A stretch of DNA of 41,537 nt from positions 1 through 41,537 of the forward strand of contig CALDHY010000002.1 in the NCBI GenBank assembly GCA_937901445.1, read 5' to 3'. A model generated the notes under the pieces. That model was not told the DNA's origin. It saw only the letters and a program-made list of their open reading frames with translations, and did no database searches. This stretch comes from an uncultured Selenomonadales bacterium. GTDB lineage: Bacteria > Bacillota > Negativicutes > Selenomonadales > Selenomonadaceae. The translations under genes and the position numbers were made by a program. Every line of letters starts with the position of its first letter. The first letter of the stretch is position 1. This document shows positions 23,880 through 31,910 of this stretch, piece after piece.

Positions 23880-24695
23880 TTAGTAAAGGAAAACAACTGC
23901 AGTATTTTCAAGGAAATGTGAAGATTGATTTTCGCTCAAAATGCGGCGTGCATCTTCCATGCTTACAACAGGATTTGCATTGAAGTCTTCAACGCCAACA
24001 GCCTTAATAACCAACGGGTTGGAACCTGCGCGAGAAGCTTGGCTCATGCTGTCGGCATAACTTGCCATACCGTATTCAATGACTTTATCGGGATCTAAAT
24101 TTTTGTGCCCGTAAATTTTTTGTCCGTTTGCATTTTTGATAACAGGGCTCATGACGGGTTGTACACGGAATCCGCGGCAGTCAATGATTAAGCCGGTGTA
24201 GCCGCCGTCGATCGTGATTGTGACGCTTGCGGAAATTCTTTGAGTTTGAGGTTCAGGGAGAGGTTCAATTTCTTTCGGGCGTTCCAAAACAGCTTCGGCA
24301 AGTCCGCCCGCGCCAAACATTGGCAGTTGCATTGTGACTTCATACGCGCCATCAGGTGAGAAATTTTCGCTTACGATTTTTGCGCCTTTGATAACGCCTT
24401 CAACGTGCAAATTAATTGTATCCGAACGTACCATTGCCATTTCAACAGTAGTTGTTGCGTCAATCTGTACGCCCTTTACAATTTCCAACAACTGCCGGTA
24501 AGCGTCTGCAACCGCCGCACGTCTTGCCAAAATTCTACCTTGCGCGGGATAAGTTCCTGTCGGCGGAACACCTGTTCCAATTACAGTGATCGTTTGAGTG
24601 TTCCAATCTGTACCCGGAACTGCTTCTGCGCGAAAACTTGTGCAAAGTAACAACGCCGCTATCAGTACACTAAAAAAACTAAATTTTAACTTCAT
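23880..24695 (-). CDS. Exported LPP20-domain-like protein
   Basis: A 271-residue exported protein with a signal peptide ending SFRAEA and then VPGTDWNTQ; there is no lipobox Cys. Residues about 50-125 (GRILARRAAVADAYRQLLEI, then a helix-strand region and DGAYEVTMQLPMFG) match the LPP20/FlgT-N-like domain seen in envelope proteins of diderms. A second half with ASVTITIDGGYTGLIIDCRG and PVMSPVIKNANGQKIYG resembles the C-terminal part of the same exported family. It is a periplasmic or outer-membrane-associated protein; function unknown. GGAGG precedes the ATG. A possible -10 box (TGTTAAAAT) lies about 45 bases upstream. Monocistronic. Confidence 0.8.
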   Translation of the reverse strand: MKLKFSFFSVLIAALLLCTSFRAEAVPGTDWNTQTITVIGTGVPPTGTYPAQGRILARRAAVADAYRQLLEIVKGVQIDATTTVEMAMVRSDTINLHVEGVIKGAKIVSENFSPDGAYEVTMQLPMFGAGGLAEAVLERPKEIEPLPEPQTQRISASVTITIDGGYTGLIIDCRGFRVQPVMSPVIKNANGQKIYGHKNLDPDKVIEYGMASYADSMSQASRAGSNPLVIKAVGVEDFNANPVVSMEDARRILSENQSSHFLENTAVVFLY

Positions 24696-24828
24696 AACTA
24701 AAACCTCCTTAAATTTTCTTGAATTTATTTTAACACACTATTATTAAAAAAGCTTTAAAATTTTTGAGGTTTACTAAAAAATTTTTTAATAAGATTTGTT
24801 TTAAACTTTTACTATTCTACCAAGCTTT

Positions 24829-24857
24829 TTGACAAAAAAATTAACGCCCGTTATAAT
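24829..24857 (+). promoter_or_regulatory. Consensus promoter of a small-peptide gene
   Basis: TTGACA (24829-24834) and TATAAT (24852-24857) are both exact consensus with a 17-base spacer, one of the strongest-looking promoters in the window. The predicted leader folds: CTCCG (24877-24881) pairs with CGGAG (24886-24890) around a GTGA tetraloop, and the flanking CC/GG extends towards the ribosome binding site at 24891-24900. Confidence 0.8.
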
Positions 24858-24905
24858 ACAGGCGTTGCCGCAACCACTCCGGTGACGGAGGGGAGGTGGT
24901 AAGAA

Positions 24906-25016
24906 ATGGATATGTTGCTGAATTTCATTCAAAATGTCGCAGCGGGCGTCGTGGCTAACCTAATTTTTCCGCACGTCCGCAAGTGGCTTGACAAACTTCG
25001 TAAGAAGTTGCGGTAA
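24906..25016 (+). CDS. 36-residue hydrophobic peptide with basic tail, candidate type I toxin
   Basis: The peptide reads MDMLLNFIQNVAAGVVANLI followed by a proline and a basic end rich in Arg and Lys (finishing RKKLR). One membrane-spanning helix plus a charged C terminus is the shape of type I toxin-antitoxin toxins such as the TxpA/Fst/Ldr groups, though I cannot place it in a named family. GGAGGTGG precedes the ATG, and a leader hairpin could mask it. A consensus promoter lies upstream, a terminator downstream, and an opposing promoter at 25146-25174 could make an antisense RNA over the 3' part. It is too short for common gene-length cut-offs. Confidence 0.65.
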   Translation: MDMLLNFIQNVAAGVVANLIFPHVRKWLDKLRKKLR

Positions 25017-25043
25017 CAAGCCCAATTCACGCTGAATAGGCGT

Positions 25044-25087
25044 AATCCCCAAGTCATCCAACCTAACAAGATGACGAGGGGATTTTT
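25044..25087 (+). terminator. Terminator of the small-peptide transcript
   Basis: AATCCCC...GTCATC pairs with GATGAC...GGGGATT, two central mismatches, 11-base loop, followed by TTTTTC. It ends the 24,865-25,087 transcript of about 220 bases. Confidence 0.75.
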
Positions 25088-25145
25088 CTTTCGCCCGTGA
25101 CTTTATGGATATGTTGCTTATATTTTTTATTTTAATCACGCCAAA

Positions 25146-25174
25146 ATATTACCACGCACTTAAAATTTTTGCAA
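25146..25174 (-). promoter_or_regulatory. Minus-strand promoter facing the small-peptide gene (possible antitoxin RNA)
   Basis: On the minus strand TTGCAA (25169-25174) and TAATAT (25146-25151) are 17 bases apart. Transcription would start near 25139 and run into the terminator and coding region of the small peptide, as antisense RNA. It lies just beyond the stop of the type ISP gene. Confidence 0.5.
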
Positions 25175-25182
25175 GTCTTTTA

Positions 25183-28100
25183 TTAAAAATCAACACTCGG
25201 CAGATTTTCCACAATATCCAGCGTCTTCAAACTGACAGTGATACAGCTTAAAATTAAATCTAAAATATAGCGCGGCTTGTTATGTTCAGCGCACCAATCG
25301 TTGGGATTGTTCGTTATACCGCTTGCCTTGTCTGTTTTCACTTGGTAGCGGTCAATTATCCATTCAAGCGGACTGCGCCCATTTACCACGTACTCAAACG
25401 CTCGCGCAGGAATATTTTTCACTGTGATAAAATCGTTGTAAATCAGCGCGGTTTTATCTTTGCTAAGGCGCAACTTTTGCACGCGGTAATTTTCGGCGGT
25501 CTGTATCACTTCAACATTTGCCGCCGGTTGCTCCTCGTAGTGCAAATGTATCTGCGCCAATTCGTAGCCTGCGCGACGCAACTGCTTAAATTTTTCGGCG
25601 TCCTCAACTAAAAAGATTCTCGGTAAAGATTTTTTCAAGTCGGCTGAAAATTTCTCACGATAACCCGGCAAGTGCAAAAAGCCATAAACATAATAAAATA
25701 TATCTTCCTTCGTTACGGCGTCGCCATACATCAGCCGCGCTTGACTCAAAATAAAATCTGTTACACCGTCCCGCCGCTCGTATTCTTCGCCGCCGCCAAA
25801 TAAATTCCCCATTACCGCAGATTTTTTTTCGTACCAATACAGCGGAAAACATTGAGATTTTGAAATTAACTCAAGGTCTGGAATTTTATCAACAATCATT
25901 ACAGAAAAATTTTTACTGCTACCAATTCCACTTACACAAATTAAAATATTTTCTTCAGTGCCATTGGGAAAAAGTTTTGGCATTTGATAACGACGATGAT
26001 TTAAAAATTCATCATAATAAAAATTTGATTTAAAAAATGGACGATAAACACTTTCAAAAATTTTTTCGGCGTCAAATTTAATTTTAATTCCACGTCGTGA
26101 ATAACTTTCAAGCGAACTTGACCAAGAAATTTTTGTTGAGTCTTTATTTTCGGGAGTATTTAAATTATAAAAATCAATCGTAGAGTTCATAATTTTTGCA
26201 AGTTTAGTTTTTGAAAAATTATAAACCCAAGCATCACGATTAGTTTGTACACCGTTGCTACCAGTAACAAAAAAAGAATGAGCCGCCGCGTCAAATTTCT
26301 TGTCAGGAGCAAGCGGCAGAAAAGTTTCAAAGTCGTTGCCGCGTTGGTTAATCCAGTCGCCTTTTTCATTCGGTACAATAATTTTAAAATCGTCAGTCAA
26401 AACGGTTTTCATATTTCTAACGGCGTCAAGTTTACCTTGCTTAGTTAAATAATCGCCAACCTGCGCGTAAAAAATTTTTGCCTTTGAATTTGTAGCGTTG
26501 GGATTTTTAATTAAAATTGTTATCGTAATTGGAGCGCGTGTACCTTGTCCAAAAATACTTTCGCGTTCCTTGCGTTGAAGTTCGCCCATTGTTCGTTTAT
26601 TACCGCGTAAATTGTAAACGTAAATTGTAGAAAATTCATTGGCAAAACAATTTCGCAAGCCGTCCATAGCCGCGCCGTCAAGCCAGCCCGCGTTAGTCAC
26701 AAATGCAATAATCCCGCCGCCGTCGATTCTGTCAGACGCCCAACGAAAAGCCTTAATGTAAGAATCGTACAAAGAATTTTTATTAGTGGCGTTCGTGCCT
26801 GCGGCGTAAGTATCAGAAATACGGCTTTCAAGTTTGGCGTAGTAATTATTTTGGGCGTTGTCATTGGCGGATTTTTGACCGACGGAATAAGGCGGGTTGC
26901 CGACGATAATTTCAATTTTAGTATCGAGTTGCTTTTTAATGAGAGCGGAATTTTCGCGCAGGGGATTTTCAAAGTTGGAAAGATAAATATTTTTATTTTC
27001 GGCGTTTTCGTAGCTTTGAAAAGTATCAGTTAAGCAAATGCCGTTGAAATTTTGATATTCATCAGTAGCGGCGACACTGTGGAAAGAATTTTCAATGTTA
27101 ATAGCGGCGATATAATAGGCAAGCAAAACAATTTCATTGGCGTGGAGTTCGTATTTGTATTTACGCAAAAGGTCTTTCGGCTGAATCAAGCCGCTTTGAA
27201 TCAGGCGAGTAATAAAAGTGCCGGTGCCTGTGAACGGGTCGAGAATGTGAACATTTTCATCAGAAATAGAGCGGTGAAATTCCTTTTGCAAAACGTCATT
27301 AACCGAATTTAAAATAAAATCGACGACTTCAACGGGCGTGTAAACAATACCGAGTTTTTGAACGGTAAGCGGCAGAGCCATTTTAAAAAAGCTGTCGTAA
27401 AGGCTGACGATAATTTTTTGACGGTTGGCGGCGTCGCCCATATCGCGGCAACTGTCTTTTACTTTGTCATAAAAATCTTTGAGTTCGGCGCGTTCGTATT
27501 GCAAGCCGGTTTTATCGAGTTGGTACAAAATTTTTTGCATCGAATTAGAAACGGCGTTACTTTGAGCGAAGGAATAATTTTCAAAGAGAGCCTCAAAGAC
27601 GGGGCGAGTAATTAAATGTTGCGCCAACATATCGACGGCATCAGCGGCGGTAATGGCAGGATTTATAATTTTGTGTAAATCGTCAAGGAAAATTTGGAAG
27701 GCGGCGGCTTGCGGCGAATCTTTAACGGCGATAATTTCTTTAATTCTTTGAGTGTGGCGTTGAACGATAACCGAAACTTTTTGCGCCCAATCAAGCCAAT
27801 AATTTTTGTTGCCCGCGTGATTGACAACCTGCGCGATAAGTTCAGTTTGGAAAATATCAAAAGGCAAATTCGTTTGTTCGGCGTCAAATTCGGGCGTGCG
27901 AAGGATTTTAATTTTGGTAGATTTGCCGGTTGCTTGAAGGCGTTCAATTTCAACATTCATAGTTTCATCGTGTGCGCCCAACATTCTTGCAACTTCGTAA
28001 ATTGTGGCGTACTTTTCGTTATTTTCCTCAAAAAATTTTTTAGTTTCGCCGTTTACGACGCTGGGAACAATGATAGGCACAATGACATAGCCAAATTTTT

Positions 28101-29859
28101 TATCTTTGGCAATACGCAGGGCGCGACCGACGGCTTGAATAATATCAATTTTAGATTTTTTGGGCGTGAGAAAAATAACGGCGTCAAGGCTGGGAACGTC
28201 CACGCCTTCAGAAAGGCAACGAACATTTGAAATAATTTTGCAAATATTTTTGGGCGTATTTTTTAATTTTTGCAAACTTTCTTCACGATCGCCGGAAGTC
28301 ATTGAGCCGTCAACGTGTTCAGTTTCAATGGTGATAAGTTTTTGGCGTTCAGTTTCCGGCAGTCCCGCCTTGTAAAGATTTTCAATCGTTTCAAAAATAT
28401 GTGCGGTAACTTTAGAATTTACGATTTTTGGCAGGAAGGCAACGGCTTTATTCATTGGCTGTAAATCGCCCTCAAGCAAAATTTCTGAATCCTTTGTAAC
28501 GCGCTTTGACATTGCGTTAATCGTGCCGACAAGTTTTGCAATATCGTCAACGTCGAAACTCAATTTAATTTCCTTGCTTGACTTGCCGTATTTTTCCTCA
28601 ATGAATTTTTCAACCGCGTCAAAAATTTCTGCCCGCATCGCCTGTTTAACTTCGTTTTCGCTGACGGCAAAAATTAACAGTTTGTAATCTGAAAGGCAGT
28701 TTAATTCAATCGCCCGCTTGAAACTGATTCTGAAAAATTCTTTGCCGAAAATATTTTCATCGTCCATTGACCAGACGGTTAAATTTTTTTCTTTGGCGGT
28801 ATTTTTAAGATTTTCGCTGTAAAGTTTAGGCGTTGCCGTCATATAGAGGCGGCGTTTTGAAATAATTTCGGCGTTATCGTGTACAAGTGAGAAAAGTTTA
28901 GAATCTTTATCTTTTTTGGAATTACCGGCGGTGCGGTGCGCCTCGTCGCAAATTACCAAGTCGAAATTTAATTTTGCGGCGATAACTTTTTCAATGGATT
29001 GGTAAGTTGAAAAAATAACCGTCATACCGAAATTGCCCTTGCGATTTACGGCGGCTGAAATTTCTTCCGGCTGATTGGTAACGGGAATTTTCAGCATTAC
29101 ATTTTTAATATCGTCATCGGCGGCAACAGTTTTATCACTGCAAACGCAAATAGCGCGTATGGCGTCGGCAGAAAAATTTGTCCATTCGTTGAGAGTTTGT
29201 TTGACGAGGGACAACGACGGCACTAAAAATAAAACTAAGCCGCAATTTTGAGTTAAATCTTCGGCAATTCGCAAAGAAGTAAAAGTTTTACCTGTACCGC
29301 AAGCCATTATTAACTTGCCGCGTTCATTATTTTTAAAATGTTCGTGCGCGGCGTCCAACGCCTCAATTTGATAATCGCGCAGGTTGCGTTGAAGTCTTAC
29401 AAATTCGCCCGCGTCGAGTTTTTCCCAGTCAACGGCGGCATTTCGTAAATCTTCCATACCAATTTGAATAACGGGCGGCGTTTGATTTTCAAACATTTTA
29501 GCGGCGTTTTCAGTGAAGTTGTCAGAAGTTGAAATAAAAATACGCAGTGAAAATTTTTTGCCGTTAAAAGTCCTGCCGCTGTTTGAAATGAAAGAATCGA
29601 CGGCGGATTTTTCAATGGTAGTATTTTCAGCGTAGAATTTGCACTGAATCGCCCAAAATTCGCCGCCGGAAGTTTCGGCGACTAAGTCAATACCTAAATC
29701 TTTTTCGTTGCTAAATTCCTGCCACAGCATAACTTTTTCAATTTCGCCGCGATAATTCAGAGGCAGGAAATTTTTCATCAGCACTTCAAATTTTGCGCCC
29801 TTGTCTTTTTCATTTTCTGCAGCGGCGCGGTATTTTTCTAAAAGTTCGTCAATCGTCAT
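25183..29859 (-). CDS. Type ISP restriction-modification enzyme (nuclease, helicase, methyltransferase and target recognition in one chain)
   Basis: A single polypeptide of 1558 residues, the size of LlaGI/LlaBIII-type enzymes. Order: Mrr-like nuclease (Glu25, GIDLVAE with Asp58, AIQCKFY with Gln72 and Lys74), SF2 translocase (ACGTGKT 186-192, DEAH 305-308, TATP 341-344, SEGVDVP, QAVGRALR 575-582), a coupler, gamma-type N6-adenine methyltransferase (DPFTGTGTF 874-882, NPPY 988-991) and a C-terminal target-recognition region. All catalytic motifs look intact. It methylates one strand of its site and translocates downstream to cleave when converging with another enzyme (family knowledge). Start ATG 29859 with GAAAGGAAAAAC; the longer frame to 29919 crosses the promoter. 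No separate modification gene is needed or present. Confidence 0.93.
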   Translation of the reverse strand: MTIDELLEKYRAAAENEKDKGAKFEVLMKNFLPLNYRGEIEKVMLWQEFSNEKDLGIDLVAETSGGEFWAIQCKFYAENTTIEKSAVDSFISNSGRTFNGKKFSLRIFISTSDNFTENAAKMFENQTPPVIQIGMEDLRNAAVDWEKLDAGEFVRLQRNLRDYQIEALDAAHEHFKNNERGKLIMACGTGKTFTSLRIAEDLTQNCGLVLFLVPSLSLVKQTLNEWTNFSADAIRAICVCSDKTVAADDDIKNVMLKIPVTNQPEEISAAVNRKGNFGMTVIFSTYQSIEKVIAAKLNFDLVICDEAHRTAGNSKKDKDSKLFSLVHDNAEIISKRRLYMTATPKLYSENLKNTAKEKNLTVWSMDDENIFGKEFFRISFKRAIELNCLSDYKLLIFAVSENEVKQAMRAEIFDAVEKFIEEKYGKSSKEIKLSFDVDDIAKLVGTINAMSKRVTKDSEILLEGDLQPMNKAVAFLPKIVNSKVTAHIFETIENLYKAGLPETERQKLITIETEHVDGSMTSGDREESLQKLKNTPKNICKIISNVRCLSEGVDVPSLDAVIFLTPKKSKIDIIQAVGRALRIAKDKKFGYVIVPIIVPSVVNGETKKFFEENNEKYATIYEVARMLGAHDETMNVEIERLQATGKSTKIKILRTPEFDAEQTNLPFDIFQTELIAQVVNHAGNKNYWLDWAQKVSVIVQRHTQRIKEIIAVKDSPQAAAFQIFLDDLHKIINPAITAADAVDMLAQHLITRPVFEALFENYSFAQSNAVSNSMQKILYQLDKTGLQYERAELKDFYDKVKDSCRDMGDAANRQKIIVSLYDSFFKMALPLTVQKLGIVYTPVEVVDFILNSVNDVLQKEFHRSISDENVHILDPFTGTGTFITRLIQSGLIQPKDLLRKYKYELHANEIVLLAYYIAAINIENSFHSVAATDEYQNFNGICLTDTFQSYENAENKNIYLSNFENPLRENSALIKKQLDTKIEIIVGNPPYSVGQKSANDNAQNNYYAKLESRISDTYAAGTNATNKNSLYDSYIKAFRWASDRIDGGGIIAFVTNAGWLDGAAMDGLRNCFANEFSTIYVYNLRGNKRTMGELQRKERESIFGQGTRAPITITILIKNPNATNSKAKIFYAQVGDYLTKQGKLDAVRNMKTVLTDDFKIIVPNEKGDWINQRGNDFETFLPLAPDKKFDAAAHSFFVTGSNGVQTNRDAWVYNFSKTKLAKIMNSTIDFYNLNTPENKDSTKISWSSSLESYSRRGIKIKFDAEKIFESVYRPFFKSNFYYDEFLNHRRYQMPKLFPNGTEENILICVSGIGSSKNFSVMIVDKIPDLELISKSQCFPLYWYEKKSAVMGNLFGGGEEYERRDGVTDFILSQARLMYGDAVTKEDIFYYVYGFLHLPGYREKFSADLKKSLPRIFLVEDAEKFKQLRRAGYELAQIHLHYEEQPAANVEVIQTAENYRVQKLRLSKDKTALIYNDFITVKNIPARAFEYVVNGRSPLEWIIDRYQVKTDKASGITNNPNDWCAEHNKPRYILDLILSCITVSLKTLDIVENLPSVDF

Positions 29860-29890
29860 AAAGTTTTTCCTTTCAAAAATTTTTGAGGAA

Positions 29891-29941
29891 ATAATATAAA
29901 AAACGGCAAATCTTGACAAGCAAATTTTGTAAGGCTATATT
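29891..29941. promoter_or_regulatory. Overlapping divergent promoters for the type ISP gene and the EIIA-Gut gene
   Basis: Minus strand: TTGTCA (29914-29919) and TATTAT (29891-29896), 17-base spacer, for the restriction enzyme. Plus strand: TTGACA (29913-29918) and TATATT (29936-29941), 17-base spacer, for the EIIA gene or an upstream transcript. The two -35 boxes occupy the same TTGACAA, so two polymerases cannot bind at once. A second possible plus-strand promoter is TTGTAA at 29996-30001 with a TATTAT-like box near 30020. Confidence 0.6.
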
Positions 29942-30046
29942 GAAATGCTTTACAAAGTGATTAAAAAATTTCTAAAAATTGAATTCAAAAAAACTTGTAA
30001 TATTCCCCCGTGTTATGTTATTATACGCGCAAGGAGGTTGATTTTT

Positions 30047-30409
30047 GTGACGGTAAAATATGAAGTAAAAGTGACGGCTGTTGGTAAGGACGCGCGCCCA
30101 TTTCTTGACAGTAATAAAAGTTTTATTCTGATGGACGAAAATTTGCGCCCGAATTTGGCTGATATGGTTGTACAGCATACGGTTGCAGAAGTTGCGGCTG
30201 ATATTGCTGAAGGTGACAATTTGCGGGTCGGCAACACGGATTTTACTGTTGAAAAAGTTGGCGCGGCAGTCAATAAAAATCTGCGCGAGGGCGGTCATTG
30301 CACGGTTGTTGTTAACGGCAACGCCACGATGCCCGGTCAAATTGCCGTAAAAGGCACTGTTATGCCGAGACTTCGCGTAGGCGATACTGTTAAATTTTAC
30401 TCGGAATAA
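30047..30409 (+). CDS. Stand-alone PTS glucitol/sorbitol-type EIIA protein
   Basis: A 120-residue protein that matches EIIA-Gut over most of its length: the C-terminal block VGAAVNKNLREGGHCTVVVN, then a Pro-Gly-containing strand and RLRVGDTVKFYSE, corresponds to the conserved NLRELGH...PG(S)VLKF region. His44 (VVQHTVAE) is a candidate for the phosphorylated histidine, although the local sequence differs from CFIHCHGEL of E. coli SrlB. No EIIB or EIIC genes lie alongside, so it may be regulatory or serve a distant permease. GTG start with AAGGAGG at 30031-30037; the longer open frame starts upstream of that site. An FMN riboswitch follows after 14 bases. Confidence 0.8.
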   Translation: MTVKYEVKVTAVGKDARPFLDSNKSFILMDENLRPNLADMVVQHTVAEVAADIAEGDNLRVGNTDFTVEKVGAAVNKNLREGGHCTVVVNGNATMPGQIAVKGTVMPRLRVGDTVKFYSE

Positions 30410-30423
30410 AATATTGTGATAAA

Positions 30424-30527
30424 CTCTTGGGGCGGGGCGAAATTCCCCACCGGCGGTAAAGTCCGCGAGCCTTTGGCACGATTCGGCGCAATTCCGATAC
30501 CGACGGTACAGTCCGGATGAAAAAGAG
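30424..30527 (+). ncRNA. FMN riboswitch (RFN element)
   Basis: Closing stem CTCTT (30424-30428) with AAGAG (30523-30527) and the conserved RFN segments in order: GGGGCGGGGCGAAATTCCCC, ACCGGCGGT, AAAGTCCGCGAGC, a short variable arm, GCAATTCCGATACCGACGGT and AGTCCGGATGAA. The element binds FMN and usually shuts off riboflavin synthesis or transport genes. The stop at 30541-30567 forms the expression platform. It controls the unknown secreted protein and, through it, ribE. Confidence 0.95.
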
Positions 30528-30540
30528 CAATTCTATTTCT

Positions 30541-30567
30541 GCCGCCTTTTATTTTGGCGGCTTTTTT
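30541..30567 (+). terminator. Riboswitch expression-platform terminator
   Basis: GCCGCC (30541-30546) pairs with GGCGGC (30556-30561), followed by TTTTTT, 13 bases after the aptamer and 21 bases before the next start codon. Termination when FMN is bound is the expected mode. Confidence 0.85.
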
Positions 30568-30588
30568 CATGTCAAGGAGTGTTTGATA

Positions 30589-31263
30589 ATGAAAAAAATT
30601 TTCGGCGCGGCACTTGCAACATTGCTAATTTCAAATTCTGCGCTTGCAATGCAATTTTCTAATCCGGTACAAATTGGGCAAATTGGCTTTCCCGTGCAAG
30701 CTCCATACAACGGCTTTGTAATTACCGGCGCAACTGAAAACACCGGCACGCCCTATATCGAGGAAGGACAATTTTTAAACGACGGCACGCCGCTAAAAAC
30801 TTATGCTAAAGGCGTTGCACATTGGGAAAAGCTTTTCTGCGACTACGATTTCAACGCTGAAGATTTTCTGCACTCAATAAAATTCGGCGGCTTTGAAAAT
30901 TATGTTTTGGCGTCTGATATGTCTTTCAAGGATATTTTTAAAATTGACAGCGACGAAGATTTAACGCTGTATGTTTTCTATCACGAATACTGCACGACAC
31001 ACTTAAATATAATCGGCTGTCAAAATGGCGCGTGGCAGAATTACATTGACAGCAAAAAAATCAGTGAAATTTATTTTGGCGGAAATGACGGCTACAAAAT
31101 GGACGGCAGCATTTTTTACGACAAGCCGACTTGCAACGGCGATAAAATTGTAATTCCGTACCGCCGCTGGCACTGGGAAGGTACTTCACAAATTGAGGGC
31201 GAAATTCGCTTGAAATGGGACGCCGCCGTGCAATGGTTCAGCATTGAACAAATTAAATATTGA
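30589..31263 (+). CDS. Unknown exported protein controlled by the FMN riboswitch
   Basis: I do not recognise the family. The 224-residue protein has a clear signal peptide (MKKIFGAALATLLISNSALA, cut before MQFSN) and a mature part rich in aromatic and acidic residues (YDFNAEDF, LYVFYHEYC, WHWEGTSQIEGEIRLKWDAA), with four Cys that could form disulfides. It has no transmembrane segment, so it is unlike the RibU, RibM or RfnT transporters usually found in this position. AAGGAG precedes the ATG at 30589; an in-frame ATG at 30517 lies inside the riboswitch and is rejected. Nine bases separate it from ribE, so both are probably made together when FMN is low. A flavin-binding or flavin-release role is a guess from context. 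Confidence 0.75.
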   Translation: MKKIFGAALATLLISNSALAMQFSNPVQIGQIGFPVQAPYNGFVITGATENTGTPYIEEGQFLNDGTPLKTYAKGVAHWEKLFCDYDFNAEDFLHSIKFGGFENYVLASDMSFKDIFKIDSDEDLTLYVFYHEYCTTHLNIIGCQNGAWQNYIDSKKISEIYFGGNDGYKMDGSIFYDKPTCNGDKIVIPYRRWHWEGTSQIEGEIRLKWDAAVQWFSIEQIKY

Positions 31264-31272
31264 GGTGATAAA

Positions 31273-31896
31273 TTGTTCACGGGAATAATTGAAGAGACCG
31301 GCAATTTGAAAAGTTTGAACGGCGGGCGAATTGAAATAACCTGCGCGAAAGTTTTAAGCGATATAAAAATTGGAGACAGCATTTGTACCAACGGAATTTG
31401 TTTGACTGTTACAGATTTTGCAGAAAATTATTTTGCGGCTGACGTAATGCCTGAAACTTTGCGGCGGACTTCACTTGAAGAATTGAATATAGGCGGCACG
31501 GTAAATCTTGAACGCGCAATGAAATTTACTGACAGATTCGGCGGGCACATTGTAAGCGGGCACATTGACGGCACGGGCAAAATTTCAAACATTCGCACAG
31601 ACGGCAACGCAATTTTTATAAATGTTTCTGCTGAAAATTTTTTGCTGAAACAAATTGCCGCCAAAGGCTCGGTTGCATTGGACGGGATAAGCTTAACCGT
31701 TGTTGACGCGGGCACAAATGATTTTAGCGTTTCCATGATTCCGCACACTCGCGCAGTTACCAATTTTAAATTTAAGCGCGTCGGCAGTATCGTAAATATT
31801 GAAACTGATATTTTGGCAAAGTACGTTGAACGGCTGCTTACTTTCAAAACTTCAACCGAATTGACGCGGGAATTTTTAATTGAAAACGGTTTTTGA
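31273..31896 (+). CDS. ribE: Riboflavin synthase, alpha subunit
   Basis: Dismutates two 6,7-dimethyl-8-ribityllumazine molecules into riboflavin. The 207-residue protein shows the internal duplication of the family: MFTGIIEETGNL at the N terminus, SICTNGICLTVTDF in the first barrel, and SVALDGISLTVVDAG in the second, with the conserved GGHIVSGHIDGTG between. The start is TTG at 31273 with GAGGTGA upstream. The classical partners ribD and ribH are not here; the next genes are a toxin-antitoxin pair and alkD before ribBA. Confidence 0.95.
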   Translation: MFTGIIEETGNLKSLNGGRIEITCAKVLSDIKIGDSICTNGICLTVTDFAENYFAADVMPETLRRTSLEELNIGGTVNLERAMKFTDRFGGHIVSGHIDGTGKISNIRTDGNAIFINVSAENFLLKQIAAKGSVALDGISLTVVDAGTNDFSVSMIPHTRAVTNFKFKRVGSIVNIETDILAKYVERLLTFKTSTELTREFLIENGF

Positions 31897-31910
31897 GGAG
31901 GTGAACTGAA

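Noticed and set aside
25105..25250. Second MDMLL... frame as a gene
   Set aside because: No ribosome binding site or promoter, and most of it is antisense to the end of the type ISP gene; kept only as a repeat observation.
30517..30588. N-terminal extension of the secreted protein from ATG 30517
   Set aside because: It would be translated from the last part of the FMN aptamer and the terminator; the ATG at 30589 has a ribosome binding site and begins a proper signal peptide.
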